Assembly: GCF_015679185.1 (NCBI RefSeq)
Contig: NZ_CP064939.1
Coordinates: 2,728,001 to 2,792,000 of the forward strand
Direction: 5' to 3'
DNA: 64,000 bases
DNA from: Pedobacter endophyticus
GTDB taxonomy: Bacteria > Bacteroidota > Bacteroidia > Sphingobacteriales > Sphingobacteriaceae
Within the stretch, counting starts at the first letter, position 1, and every line of letters starts with the position of its first letter. Both the position numbers and the translations under genes were made by a program. The notes beneath the pieces were generated by a model. The model saw nothing but the letters and a program-made list of their open reading frames with translations. It did not search any database and had not been told where the DNA came from. This document shows positions 24,438 to 33,968 of the stretch, piece by piece.

Positions 24438-25844
24438 TTATTTCCAGCCACCGCCTAATGCGCGATAGAGCTCAACAACTGATTGCAGTTTTTGGAGCTT
24501 ATCGTTTATGCCATTTAACTGGGCGGTGAGCAAACTCTGCTCTGAGGTTAAAACATCGGTATAATTGGTAGACGAACTATAACGCAACAATTCTTTAGTA
24601 AAATCTACCGCTTTGGTTAACGATTCGATTTGCTTTGCCCTTGTTGCTTCTTTTTCTGCCGCGGTTTGGTACGCATACAATGCGTTAGAAACCTCCTGGC
24701 CACCTGTTAGCAAGGTTTGCTGAAAGTTATAAAACGCAATTTGTTGGTTTGCCTCGGCTGTCCGTAAGCGGGCCTTATTTGCGCCTTTTGCAAATATAGG
24801 CTGCGTTAAGCCTCCAACGAGATTATAAAAGATCGAGTTATCGAAAAAATTACTCAGTTGCAAACTGGTTAAACCGCCTGTTGCTGTTAATGTTAAAGCC
24901 GGATAAAAGTAAGTTTTCGCAACATTCGTATTCTCAAAAGCCGACCGGAAGCCAAGTTCTGCGGCAATAACATCGGGACGGTTTTGTAAAAGCTGCGCCG
25001 AAACACCCGTTTGTAAGTTTGAATAGGCCACTTGCTGATCTAACGAAGTGCGATTAATAGCACCCGGAGCTACAGCCAAAACAACGCTTAATGCATTTTC
25101 GGCTTCCTTAATGCTTCTTTTTAAATCGGGCAGGGTTACCTGGGCCGCATACAAATTGGCCTCACTTTGTACAACCGCAGCGCCATTAACAATTGCGCCT
25201 TCTTTCAGCGCCCGCATGGTTTCAACATCCTGTGTTCTGATTCTTACCGTTTGCTCGGTGATGGCCAGCTGCTTATCTAAGGCCAATAACGTATAATAGC
25301 TGTTGGCAATTGTTGCAATTAACTGTGTTTGAACAGCACGCCTTGCCGCATCGCTTTGTAACAAGCTTGCAAAGGCAGCCCGTTTGGCACTGCTTAACTT
25401 GCCCCAAATATCAGCTTCCCAAGCAGTGCTCACAGCCGCTCTATAGGTTTGGGTTTCGAGATTGATGTTAATCCCGGCCGGAAAGTTTAATGCCGATGCA
25501 GATTGCTTTGCATCTGTAACCGAAACATCGGCCTGTAAGCTGGGCAAAAACGCCGCACGGCTCTGGCGCAATGTTGCCTCGGCAATCTTGATGCGCTCAA
25601 TAGCTTGCTTAAGATCTAAGTTTTGATTTATCCCTTGCTGAATGAGCGATTGCAATGTGGTATCTGCAAACAGTTGCTTCCACGGCAAATCGGCTATCGT
25701 GGTGGTATCTGTGGTATTATTATCGCGGTATAAACCATCGCTGTTTACCTGTGGCCGCGTATATTTTTGAGTTACGCAGGCGCTTAGGCTAAGCATGGCA
25801 AAACCGATTAAAATAGAATGCTTATATCTGAATTTCATGTTCAT
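24438..25844 (-). CDS. RND efflux outer-membrane factor (OprM/NodT family) lipoprotein
   Basis: A 468-residue TolC-like outer-membrane channel subunit with a lipoprotein signal (LSAC, Cys near 23). Two OEP repeats are visible, each a long helical hairpin: SLIQQGINQNLDLKQAIERI near 67 and, in the second half, LLQNRPDVIAAELGFRSA near 285. YRALGGGWK at the C-terminus is the family's usual ending. It forms the exit duct that meets the adaptor and pump encoded just upstream. The start lies 5 bp after the stop of the pump gene, so translation is likely coupled. A second ATG two codons in is also possible. Confidence 0.92.
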   Translation of the reverse strand: MNMKFRYKHSILIGFAMLSLSACVTQKYTRPQVNSDGLYRDNNTTDTTTIADLPWKQLFADTTLQSLIQQGINQNLDLKQAIERIKIAEATLRQSRAAFLPSLQADVSVTDAKQSASALNFPAGININLETQTYRAAVSTAWEADIWGKLSSAKRAAFASLLQSDAARRAVQTQLIATIANSYYTLLALDKQLAITEQTVRIRTQDVETMRALKEGAIVNGAAVVQSEANLYAAQVTLPDLKRSIKEAENALSVVLAVAPGAINRTSLDQQVAYSNLQTGVSAQLLQNRPDVIAAELGFRSAFENTNVAKTYFYPALTLTATGGLTSLQLSNFFDNSIFYNLVGGLTQPIFAKGANKARLRTAEANQQIAFYNFQQTLLTGGQEVSNALYAYQTAAEKEATRAKQIESLTKAVDFTKELLRYSSSTNYTDVLTSEQSLLTAQLNGINDKLQKLQSVVELYRALGGGWK

Positions 25845-25849
25845 TTAAA

Positions 25850-28800
25850 TTAGTGTTTACTTTTAGCCGCTGCTAATTCGTACTCTTCGGGTGTTTGTTC
25901 TCGCTCAATGCCAGCTTCAAATGGCGATTTATTACTTATTCGCTCTTGCAGCCCCTGAAAAATAATAAAGAGTGCAGGAATAACGAATACACCGAAAATT
26001 GTTCCGATTAACATACCGCCAACAGCACCGGTACCAATTGATTTATTACCCGATGCCCCGACACCTGTTGATAACATCAGCGGTAATAATCCTAAAATAA
26101 ATGCGAAAGATGTCATTAAAATTGGGCGTAAACGGGCCGTTGCTCCATCAATTGCCGCGTTAATAATGCTCATTCCCTTTCGTCGCCTGTCTACCGCGTA
26201 CTCCACAATCAAAATGGCATTTTTGGCCAGCAAGCCCACCAACATAATCAGCGTTATTTGGGTATAAATGTTGTTATCAACTCCAAATATCTTATCAAAA
26301 ACAAATACGCCTGCTAAACCGATAGGCAAAGAAATTAATACGGCTAAAGGTAAAATGTAGCTTTCGTATTGTGCTGCGAGTAAGAAATACACGAAAACAA
26401 CGCAAAGCAAAAAGATAAAAATGGTTTGGCTGCCGCCGCTGATCTCCTCACGAGAGAGGCCCGAAAATTCGTAACCATAGCCCGCAGGTAAACTTTGTGC
26501 AGCAACTTCCTGCACCGCCTTTAAGGCATCGCCTGAGCTATAGCCAGGATTTGGGTTTCCGGTTACAGCTATGGATGTAAACAGGTTGAAACGCGAAATG
26601 GCTTGTGGACCGTACACCTTGGTTAAAGTAATGAACTCAGAAACCGGCGCCATTTGCCCCTGGTTGTTGCGAACAAAAATGCGTGTTAATGTCTGCTCGT
26701 TTGCTCGGTATTGGGCATCGGCCTGATACATTACCCTGAACTGCTTACCAAATTTGTTAAAGTTCGAAGCATACACACCGCCATAATAACCCTGCATTAC
26801 ACCTAAAACATCAGCAACGGTTAAACCGGCCTGCTTTACCTTGGCCACGTTAACATCAATTTGATATTGTGGGAAGTTAGGGTTAAATGAAGTGGATGCA
26901 TATTGTATTTCGGGGCGTTTACTCAAAGCAGCCAAAAAGCCGTTACCAATTTCGTTGAATTTTTTGATATCGCCACCGGTTTTGTCCTGTAACTGAAACT
27001 CAAAACCGCCACTTGTTCCGAAACCCTGAATGGTTGGTGGTGCAAAGAAGATAATTTTTGCGCCCTTAATGCTGGCCGTTTTGGCAAACAACTCGCCGAT
27101 AATAGCCTTTACGTCGCGATCGCGTTCGTTCCATGGTTTTAAACGCGAAATTACCATCCCGTACGAGCTTCCGGAACCACTAATCATACTTCGGCCAACA
27201 ACGCGTAAGGTAAATTCAATTTCAGGAATATCGTGTGCAAGCTTTTCGATCTGTGCAATAATCACATTTGTTTCTTCTTGCGATGTTCCGGCAGGTAAGG
27301 AAATATCAGACATGATGGTACCCAAATCTTCATTTGGCACGAAACCTTTTGGCGTGGTGTTCATTGTCCAGATCAAAACAACAGTGAAAAAGGCAATGCC
27401 TACACCAACTATCCATTTTTTGTGAGATAAAAAGCTGACCGATTTCTTATATTTTTGTGTTACAGCATCGAAAGACGTGTTAAATGCAGTATAAAAACGT
27501 TGTAAAAAGTTCTTCTTTTTGTCGTGGTCATCGCCGTGTGGTTTTAAGAATATTGCACATAAAGCAGGGCTCAGTGTTAACGCATTAATTGCCGATAAGA
27601 TAATGGAAATGGCCAGCGTTAAACCAAACTGCTTATAAAATACACCTGATGAACCTTGAATGAAACTTACCGGAATAAATACGGCTGCCATTACCAAAGT
27701 AATTGAAATAATAGCACCGCTAATGTCTTCCATGGCATCAACCGTTGCTTTTCTGGCATCTGTGTAGCCTTCATCTAGCTTGGCGTGGACGGCCTCGACG
27801 ACAACAATGGCATCATCTACCACGATACCAATGGCGAGCACGAGGGCAAACAGTGTTAATAAGTTGATGGTAAAACCGAACAGGCTCAAGAAAAAGAACG
27901 TTCCGATAATGGCCACCGGAACACTTATCGCGGGGATTAATGTTGAGCGGAAATCTTGCAAGAAGATAAACACCACCAAAAACACGAGGATAAACGCTTC
28001 GATCAAGGTGTGAATTACTTTTTCGATTGATGCATCGAGGAAATCGTTTACGTTAACCAAAGTAGAATAATGCACGCCTTTCGGAAACGATTTTTGTGCT
28101 TCATCCAAAGTCTTGATTGAGTTTTCGATTACCTCCTTGGCGTTCGATCCGGCAGTTTGGTTAATGGCAATACCTAAAGCTTGTTTGCCGTTAAACTTCA
28201 CCGAACTGGCGTAGCTTTGCGCACCTAACTCTATCCTTGCAATATCTTTTAAACGGAGAATTTGTCCATTTGCATCCGCTTTGATGATCATATTGCCAAA
28301 CTGGGCCTCATCTTTCAATCGCCCGGTATATTTCAGCGTATATTGAAAGGCTTGATCGCCCTGTTCGCCCAGCTGGCCCGGGGCAGCCTCAATATTTTGA
28401 TCGGCCAATGCGGTACTTACATCGTTTGGCACCAAACCATAAGTAGCCATTACATCCGGCTTTAACCAAATCCGCATGGTATAATCCAATGTTCCGAAAG
28501 CACTGGCATCACCCACACCGTTAATACGCTTAATTTGCGGAATGATGTTGATGTTGGCATAGTTTTGCAAAAACTTCTGATCGTATGATGGATCGTCGCT
28601 GTACAAAGCGAAAATCAATACGTTACTGGCCTGTCTCTTAGCGGTAATCACACCCGATTTTGTTACCTCGGCGGGTAATAGACTAGTTGCCCGAGCTACC
28701 CTGTTTTGTACGTTTACCGCAGCCAAATCGGGGTTTGTACCCAGTTTAAAGTTTACGGTAATGGTGGCACTACCGTCGTTACTCGCTGTAGAGGTCATGT

Positions 28801-29029
28801 AAGTCATGTCTTCCACACCGTTTATTTGTTCTTCGAGCGGAACAATAACGCTATTCATCACCACATCGGCATTTGCGCCCTGGTACGAGGTAGAAACCTG
28901 CACCGTTGGCGGAGCAATTTCCGGATATTGCGAAACCGGCAACGTAGCTAAACCTAAAACACCGAGAATTACGATGATAATGGATATAACCGTTGATAAA
29001 ACCGGCCTTTCTATAAATTTCTTAAACAT
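25850..29029 (-). CDS. RND efflux pump inner-membrane subunit (HAE1/AcrB type)
   Basis: A 1059-residue permease of the AcrB/MexB type with 12 membrane helices and two large periplasmic loops. It begins MFKKFIERPVLSTVIS, a typical HAE1 start (FIxRPV). Helix 4 has the proton-relay pair in AIGIVVDDAIVVVEAV near 405. Other blocks are GANADVV, FVPNEDLG after helix 7, PIGLAGVF and GLLAKNAILIVEYA. It uses the proton gradient to pump hydrophobic drugs, dyes or detergents from the periplasm and inner membrane through the outer-membrane channel. The operon order is adaptor-pump-channel on the minus strand, with 50-bp and 5-bp gaps. Confidence 0.95.
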   Translation of the reverse strand: MFKKFIERPVLSTVISIIIVILGVLGLATLPVSQYPEIAPPTVQVSTSYQGANADVVMNSVIVPLEEQINGVEDMTYMTSTASNDGSATITVNFKLGTNPDLAAVNVQNRVARATSLLPAEVTKSGVITAKRQASNVLIFALYSDDPSYDQKFLQNYANINIIPQIKRINGVGDASAFGTLDYTMRIWLKPDVMATYGLVPNDVSTALADQNIEAAPGQLGEQGDQAFQYTLKYTGRLKDEAQFGNMIIKADANGQILRLKDIARIELGAQSYASSVKFNGKQALGIAINQTAGSNAKEVIENSIKTLDEAQKSFPKGVHYSTLVNVNDFLDASIEKVIHTLIEAFILVFLVVFIFLQDFRSTLIPAISVPVAIIGTFFFLSLFGFTINLLTLFALVLAIGIVVDDAIVVVEAVHAKLDEGYTDARKATVDAMEDISGAIISITLVMAAVFIPVSFIQGSSGVFYKQFGLTLAISIILSAINALTLSPALCAIFLKPHGDDHDKKKNFLQRFYTAFNTSFDAVTQKYKKSVSFLSHKKWIVGVGIAFFTVVLIWTMNTTPKGFVPNEDLGTIMSDISLPAGTSQEETNVIIAQIEKLAHDIPEIEFTLRVVGRSMISGSGSSYGMVISRLKPWNERDRDVKAIIGELFAKTASIKGAKIIFFAPPTIQGFGTSGGFEFQLQDKTGGDIKKFNEIGNGFLAALSKRPEIQYASTSFNPNFPQYQIDVNVAKVKQAGLTVADVLGVMQGYYGGVYASNFNKFGKQFRVMYQADAQYRANEQTLTRIFVRNNQGQMAPVSEFITLTKVYGPQAISRFNLFTSIAVTGNPNPGYSSGDALKAVQEVAAQSLPAGYGYEFSGLSREEISGGSQTIFIFLLCVVFVYFLLAAQYESYILPLAVLISLPIGLAGVFVFDKIFGVDNNIYTQITLIMLVGLLAKNAILIVEYAVDRRRKGMSIINAAIDGATARLRPILMTSFAFILGLLPLMLSTGVGASGNKSIGTGAVGGMLIGTIFGVFVIPALFIIFQGLQERISNKSPFEAGIEREQTPEEYELAAAKSKH

Positions 29030-29079
29030 AATTGATATTGATTACACTAATTTTTAGTGTGATTGCACTGGGTTTATCG

Positions 29080-30249
29080 TTATTTTCTTATTTCAGCGTA
29101 CACCGAATCAGCAGGCGTTTCCTGTGGCTTAATCTTCATGCCATCTTTTAACGATTGAAAGCCCTCTAAAACAATTTTATTTCCCGCTTTTAGTCCCTTG
29201 GTTACTACATAGAACTTATCTTTCGCTAAATCCATAATCTGAATTTCGGTGCTCACCACTTTTGCTGAATCGCCGAGAACATAAACGAATTTTTTTCCCT
29301 GTAAATCGATGGTCGATTTCTGCGGAATCAAAATTGCATTTTCAACCTTCTGTGGAATTCTAACAGAGGCGCTTCCGCCCGATTTTAACAAGGCAATGGG
29401 GTTTGGAAAGGTAGCCCTTAATCTCGCTGAACCCGTTGTGGTATTGATCTGGCTGTTTATCGATTCGATTTTTCCGTTTTCTGCATATACGGTTCCATCA
29501 GGAAGCACCAAACTTACCGCCGGGATGTTCGCCATTTGCTGAGCCAGGTTATTTCCTTTGTAAACGTTCGAGAAATCTAAAAGTTGCTTTTCGTTTAACG
29601 AGAAGTAAGCATAAACTTTTGATGTATTTGCGACGGTTGTTAACGGCTCAGTGCTCTGGCTGCTTACCAAACTTCCTGTTCTGAACGGGATGCTGCCCAC
29701 AATTCCATCAACCGGGCTGGTAATGCGGGTATAACCGAGGTTTACCTGTGCGTTTACCAAAGTTGCTCTGGCTTGTGCCAAAGCGGCCTTTCTGCTCTGT
29801 AGTGTAAGTTGAGCGGCGTCTAAATCGTATTTACTAATGATATCTTTTTCTACAAGGGGCTTGGTTTTGTTAACCTGTAACTGAGCGGCGTTAACATCGG
29901 CCTCTGCACTGCTAATGGCTGCTTTTGCCGTTCTTACTTCTTGTTCGTATTGCGGTGCCATGATGGTAAACAGCAACTGTCCTTTTTTTACCCGCTGACC
30001 TTCATCAACCAATATCTGCTGAATAAATCCATCAACCTTTGGGCGTATATCAATGTTTTGAATCCCTTCAATGGTTGCAGGATAATCGGAGTTTAGCGCA
30101 GTTGTTTGTGCCTCAACCGAAAAAACAGGATAAGGTTGTGGGCCAGCCGCCGCCGCAGCTGCTGCCTTTTTTGAATCATCGTTATTTCCGCAGGATGCCA
30201 GAAGCATACCTATGCTCACGGTGAAAAAGAGAGTTGTTACTTTTCTCAT
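29080..30249 (-). CDS. RND efflux periplasmic adaptor (membrane fusion protein), lipoprotein
   Basis: A 389-residue HlyD/AcrA-type adaptor with a lipoprotein signal (LLASC, Cys near 20) and a run of seven alanines just after the lipid anchor. The lipoyl half-motifs are IRPKVDGFIQQILVDEGQRV near 68-87 and GYTRITSPVDGIVG near 170. A helical hairpin sits between them (EVRTAKAAISSAEADVNAAQ and its return). Beta-barrel and membrane-proximal domains follow (LIPQKSTIDLQGKKFVYV, VLEGFQSLKDGMKI). It bridges pump and outer-membrane channel. As the first gene of the operon, it carries the promoter and a likely operator upstream. Confidence 0.93.
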   Translation of the reverse strand: MRKVTTLFFTVSIGMLLASCGNNDDSKKAAAAAAAGPQPYPVFSVEAQTTALNSDYPATIEGIQNIDIRPKVDGFIQQILVDEGQRVKKGQLLFTIMAPQYEQEVRTAKAAISSAEADVNAAQLQVNKTKPLVEKDIISKYDLDAAQLTLQSRKAALAQARATLVNAQVNLGYTRITSPVDGIVGSIPFRTGSLVSSQSTEPLTTVANTSKVYAYFSLNEKQLLDFSNVYKGNNLAQQMANIPAVSLVLPDGTVYAENGKIESINSQINTTTGSARLRATFPNPIALLKSGGSASVRIPQKVENAILIPQKSTIDLQGKKFVYVLGDSAKVVSTEIQIMDLAKDKFYVVTKGLKAGNKIVLEGFQSLKDGMKIKPQETPADSVYAEIRK

Positions 30250-30332
30250 GGATATTCTTGTGTGTGTGTTTAAATTTTTTCCGGGTTGAAAGCGCTCGTC
30301 AAAATTTAGGCTCTGAGTTCGCGATTTCCGCC

Positions 30333-30340
30333 CAAAAATA
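30333..30340 (-). promoter_or_regulatory. Bacteroidota -7 element for the RND operon
   Basis: On the minus strand this reads TATTTTTG, an exact TAnnTTTG match about 84 bp before the adaptor ATG. A TTG at 30366-30368 could be the -33 element, though its 25-bp spacer is a little long. Confidence 0.5.
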
Positions 30341-30380
30341 AAGCCTAAAAAAAATTATGTCTGTCCAATTTCTGTCATTT

Positions 30381-30396
30381 AATCAATCGATTGATT
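30381..30396. promoter_or_regulatory. 16-bp perfect palindrome, candidate operator of the RND operon
   Basis: AATCAATCGATTGATT is a perfect palindrome about 132 bp upstream of the adaptor start and just upstream of the likely -33 region. Such symmetric AT-rich sites are typical of TetR-family repressors of efflux operons, but no regulator gene is adjacent. Confidence 0.45.
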
Positions 30397-30529
30397 TATT
30401 TTACTTGTAAAACCGGCCTTTATCACCCGAAAAACACTGTTTTAGAGCGGGTTGAGTGTTTAATAAATAGCAAAAAATAGTGTGTAAATATCTTGCGACA
30501 GTTATTGAATACTGTTCAGAAAATAGGAT

Positions 30530-30960
30530 CATTTGTTAGTTAAGGGAAGAACAAGAACATTGTCACCCTGAGTATTTCGGCTACGCTCATACAGGCTTAG
30601 TCGAAGGGCTCAGATCCGACAGCTATCGGATGACACCCGTCGAGCTTAACTAAATGACATTGAGCATCTGCAACCTACATCTTACCATCCTTGGCCCTTC
30701 ACTTGCACTCTTTTGGCAGTGGGTTTTCAGCGTGCTGCGTTTCATCGCTTGCGGATCCTTCGTTGCACTCAGGATGACAGCACCTATTTTGTCATGCTGA
30801 GGCACAGCGTGCCCGACTTTTCGGGGAAGCATCCCTTAGCGATTCCCACTGCTCTTAGTTAACTCACTTCCCTTTTTGGGCCGAGGTTTGTTGGCGTTTT
30901 GCATCCGATTAGTTGAAAGACTCTGTTATCCGATTTAGATGCTCAATATTGATCTGCGTA
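30530..30960. repeat. repeat-rich intergenic block
   Basis: This block contains GTCACCCTGAG and GTCGAAGGG pieces near 30560-30608, the palindrome ATCCGACAGCTATCGGAT at 30614-30631, and a CATCCTTGGCCCTTCACTTG region near 30687 similar in style to 51840-51920. No gene is credible; a 60-codon frame at 30650-30832 overlaps the repeats. Confidence 0.5.
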
Positions 30961-30981
30961 GAAAGTCGCGATTTAGTCCGG

Positions 30982-31770
30982 CTAAAGGCTTTCAACCTGC
31001 CCCTCGAAGACCAACTTGGCGGGGCCGCATAAAAACACATTGGTAAAGCGCTTACCATCGTAATCGAACTCAATTTTAATATCGCCGCCCAACACTTTGA
31101 TTTCCGTTTTGATGTGTCCTGTTTGTTGTTTATGCTTCGCCATTGCCATTGCCACGGCGGTTACCCCTGTTCCGCATGCATAGGTTTCATCTTCAACGCC
31201 ACGCTCATACGTGCGAACAAACAAATGGCTGCCCATATCCTGTACAAAGTTTACGTTTATGCCTGCTGCTTGGTAGGTGTTGTTATAGCGGATGCTTTTG
31301 CCGGCACTGAAAACGTCGAAGTTTTTCAAATCGTCTTGCTGAGCAACGTAATGTGGAGAGCCCGTGTTCAGCACGTAGGCTGTTCCATCCATCGAAATTT
31401 CCTCAACATTTATCATTTGCAGATCAACCCATTCGCCATTTTCTGAAATTCTGGCATAATGCGGTCCGTCCACTGCCAAAAAGTTCGCTTTTTCTTTGAT
31501 AATGCCGAGTTGTTTAGCAAAAGCGACTATGCAACGACCGCCGTTTCCGCACATGCTGCCCAGGTTGCCATCGGCATTGTAATAATGCATCTCGAAGTCG
31601 TAGCTTTCGTGTCGGGTAAGGAACATCAATCCGTCTGCACCGATGCCAAAACGCCGATCACAAAGGCGTTCAACGACTTTATTGTCAATATCCTGCAGCG
31701 GACCTGAGGTATGATCGATCAGAATAAAATCGTTTCCGGCACCCTGGTATTTAAAGAATTTGATGTTCAT
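30982..31770 (-). CDS. dapF: diaminopimelate epimerase
   Basis: A 262-residue cytoplasmic enzyme that converts LL- to meso-diaminopimelate for lysine and peptidoglycan synthesis. It uses two catalytic cysteines: Cys 74 in SMCGNGGRC and Cys 199 in TYACGTGVTA. Family blocks KYQGAGNDFILID (about 7-19), FGIGADGL (41-48), YYNADGN and NTGSPHYV are all present. The length is normal. The gene is transcribed alone, away from the htrA leader region. Confidence 0.96.
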   Translation of the reverse strand: MNIKFFKYQGAGNDFILIDHTSGPLQDIDNKVVERLCDRRFGIGADGLMFLTRHESYDFEMHYYNADGNLGSMCGNGGRCIVAFAKQLGIIKEKANFLAVDGPHYARISENGEWVDLQMINVEEISMDGTAYVLNTGSPHYVAQQDDLKNFDVFSAGKSIRYNNTYQAAGINVNFVQDMGSHLFVRTYERGVEDETYACGTGVTAVAMAMAKHKQQTGHIKTEIKVLGGDIKIEFDYDGKRFTNVFLCGPAKLVFEGQVESL

Positions 31771-32234
31771 TGTTAACGGTATTTGTGTGGTAATGCTGTG
31801 ATATTGGGTCTTGTAAATTTGTCAGTGTGTCTAAAAGATCGATTCAGATTTTCACGTAATATTCATTGTTTTGTGCAATGTTTGGACTGAAAAGTTACTT
31901 ATTTAGCCCGTTTTCTTTTATTTAACATTTTTTAACACGATCTTAAGTGCTTTGCACATACAAATATCGTTTATATGGTACTAAATTTGATTAAACTTAT
32001 AAAAAGAAATTTAAGCAGATCAAAACTGCGAGCGTCCTGCTAAAATCAAAGTGAATACAAACCGCTCGTAGTTACAGATTAATTATTATAAACAAACAAT
32101 TAGCTGGCGAAACCGCTTATAATTATACATATTTATAACAATTACCAAACATATAAAGCTATTAAGGCTAACCAAATAAATCTTAAAAAGCCTTCGATAG
32201 CAGCTTAACAATTAAGAAAATTAATATCAAACGC
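31771..32234. other. long upstream region of htrA
   Basis: AT-rich region between divergent dapF and htrA. TAAATTTG at 31982-31989 (and 31814-31821) matches the -7 consensus on the plus strand and could start a leader of about 400 nt before htrA. ACTGCGAGCG (32025-32034) can pair with CGCTCGTAGT (32063-32072) with one wobble pair, a possible 5' UTR hairpin. No gene is seen before 32235. Confidence 0.4.
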
Positions 32235-32318
32235 ATGAATCGTTATAAGCGCCTGATTTTTAGAAATAGCGCTTTTAAGAGCTTCATGACCAATAAAAAA
32301 CAAATATATAACACATGA
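32235..32318 (+). CDS. micro-ORF 1 upstream of htrA (27 residues)
   Basis: ATG 32235 to TGA 32318 encodes a basic 27-residue peptide ending SAFKSFMTNKKQIYNT. Its stop overlaps the start of the next micro-ORF (ATGA). The 47 bases before that next start (32268-32314) are repeated, 44 of 47 identical, immediately before htrA. Whether it is translated is unknown; a duplicated 5' UTR without coding role is the alternative. Confidence 0.4.
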   Translation: MNRYKRLIFRNSAFKSFMTNKKQIYNT

Positions 32319-32398
32319 AACCATTAAAAGCAACAGACAACTTAACCAGCGCTTTTAATAGCTTCATGACCAATAAAAAAACAATATATAACACATGA
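32315..32398 (+). CDS. micro-ORF 2 upstream of htrA (27 residues)
   Basis: ATG 32315 to TGA 32398 encodes 27 residues ending SAFNSFMTNKKTIYNT, matching micro-ORF 1 at 14 of the last 16 residues; the first 11 residues are unrelated. Its stop overlaps the htrA ATG at 32395 (ATGA), so ribosomes finishing it could re-initiate on htrA. The spacing from micro-ORF 1 to 2 to htrA is exactly 80 bp each time. Confidence 0.4.
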   Translation: MKPLKATDNLTSAFNSFMTNKKTIYNT

Positions 32399-33945
32399 AA
32401 AAAATACTAGGAATTACGATGGTAGCTGCCCTGATAGGCGGAGCAGCGGCAATTGGTGGGTATAAATTATTCGAAAATAACCAGGCGGGTAATACCATAT
32501 CCGACAAGCAAAATTTATATTTCGCCAACAACCCGATAAAGGTTTCATCTGCAGGCACGGCCGATTTTACACAGGCAGCAGCGGCAGTGGCGCCGGGGGT
32601 TGTTCACATTAAAACAACATACGAAGCTAAAGGTGGCGGATCGAGAGGTTCTTCGCCGATGGATATGTTCGAAGATTTTTTTGGCGGCGGTGGTCGCCAG
32701 ATGCAGCGCATGCCAAGAGCGGCGTCGGGCTCGGGTGTAATTATTAGCGAAGATGGTTACATTGTTACCAATAACCACGTTGTTGAAAACGCCTCTAAAG
32801 TTGAAGTGGTTTTAACGGACAGACGTAAAGTGGAAGCTAAAGTAATCGGCCGCGACCCAAATACAGATTTAGCCTTAATTAAGGTAAATGCTACCGGTTT
32901 GCCAGTGGTAAAAATGGGAAATTCGGATAATGTACAGGTTGGCGAATGGGTTTTGGCAATCGGTTTCCCGCTTGATTTAAATACTACGGTTACCGCAGGA
33001 ATTGTAAGTGCTAAAAACCGCAGCATTGGCATTATTGGCCAGGAGCAGCAAGGCAACCAAATGACGGAGGAGGAATACAGAGAGTACCAACGTACAGGAA
33101 AACTGCCCGATCGTCCGGCAAATACCAGTATCGAATCTTTCATTCAAACCGATGCTGCAATTAACCCGGGAAACAGCGGTGGCGCATTAATAAATGCCAA
33201 CGGTGAGTTGGTGGGTATTAACTCGGCCATTGCATCGCAAAGTGGTTATAACCAAGGCTATGGTTTCGCAATCCCTGTTAACTTAGCTCGTAAAATTGTT
33301 GATGATTTTATGAAATATGGAGCGGTTAAACGTGGCTATATTGGCGTGAACTTCTTCCCTCTAAGTGCTGAGGAAAAACCAGAAAGCATTAAAACTAATG
33401 AAGTTAGCGGATTGTACGTGAGCGATGTAGTTCCGGGTAGCGGCGGCGCAGCAGCAGGAATAAAACAAGGTGATATTATTAAGAAAGTTGATGGAACGGT
33501 AATTAACGATTCGCCTGATTTACAGGAACGAGTTGGCCGCTTGAGTCCGGGCGATAAGGTGAAATTGAGCGTTTTAAGAGACGGTGCGATGAAAGATATT
33601 ACCGTAACCTTGAAAGGCGAAGCAAGTATTGGACAAACAGCAAGCAACAACTCTACAAAAAGCATTGAGGTTTCGAAATTAGGCGCAACATTTGCGCCCG
33701 CAACGGCAGCACAAAAATCGAAATTTGGTATTAGCAGCGGTGTAGTGGTTACCTCGGTTGTTACCGGAAAAGCCTTTGATAACATTGGTGTTGAAAAAGG
33801 CCTCATTATTACCAAGGTGAACGGCCAGGCGGTAAACTCGGTTGCTGATGTACAAAAAGCATTGCCTAAAACCAGAAACAACATGATTTATATGTCTGGT
33901 GTGAGCGAACAAGGAATGTTTAACTTCAGTTTCCCAGCTCAATAA
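32395..33945 (+). CDS. htrA: HtrA/DegP-family periplasmic serine protease (Do)
   Basis: A 516-residue protein with an N-terminal hydrophobic segment (about 4-24) as signal or anchor. The trypsin-like domain has the triad His 128 (TNNHVVENA), Asp 158 (DPNTDLALIKV) and Ser 261 (NPGNSGGAL). The LA-loop region before it is Gly/Arg/Met-rich (FFGGGGRQMQRM). Two PDZ domains follow: about 310-400 (GYIGVNFFP, GIKQGDIIKKVDG) and about 425-510 (VEKGLIITKVNGQAV). It degrades or refolds damaged envelope proteins under stress. Two tandem micro-ORFs precede it with stop-start overlaps, hinting at translational control. A strong terminator follows. Confidence 0.95.
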   Translation: MKKILGITMVAALIGGAAAIGGYKLFENNQAGNTISDKQNLYFANNPIKVSSAGTADFTQAAAAVAPGVVHIKTTYEAKGGGSRGSSPMDMFEDFFGGGGRQMQRMPRAASGSGVIISEDGYIVTNNHVVENASKVEVVLTDRRKVEAKVIGRDPNTDLALIKVNATGLPVVKMGNSDNVQVGEWVLAIGFPLDLNTTVTAGIVSAKNRSIGIIGQEQQGNQMTEEEYREYQRTGKLPDRPANTSIESFIQTDAAINPGNSGGALINANGELVGINSAIASQSGYNQGYGFAIPVNLARKIVDDFMKYGAVKRGYIGVNFFPLSAEEKPESIKTNEVSGLYVSDVVPGSGGAAAGIKQGDIIKKVDGTVINDSPDLQERVGRLSPGDKVKLSVLRDGAMKDITVTLKGEASIGQTASNNSTKSIEVSKLGATFAPATAAQKSKFGISSGVVVTSVVTGKAFDNIGVEKGLIITKVNGQAVNSVADVQKALPKTRNNMIYMSGVSEQGMFNFSFPAQ

Positions 33946-33968
33946 TTAGCCGGCGAGCAATAAAATAC

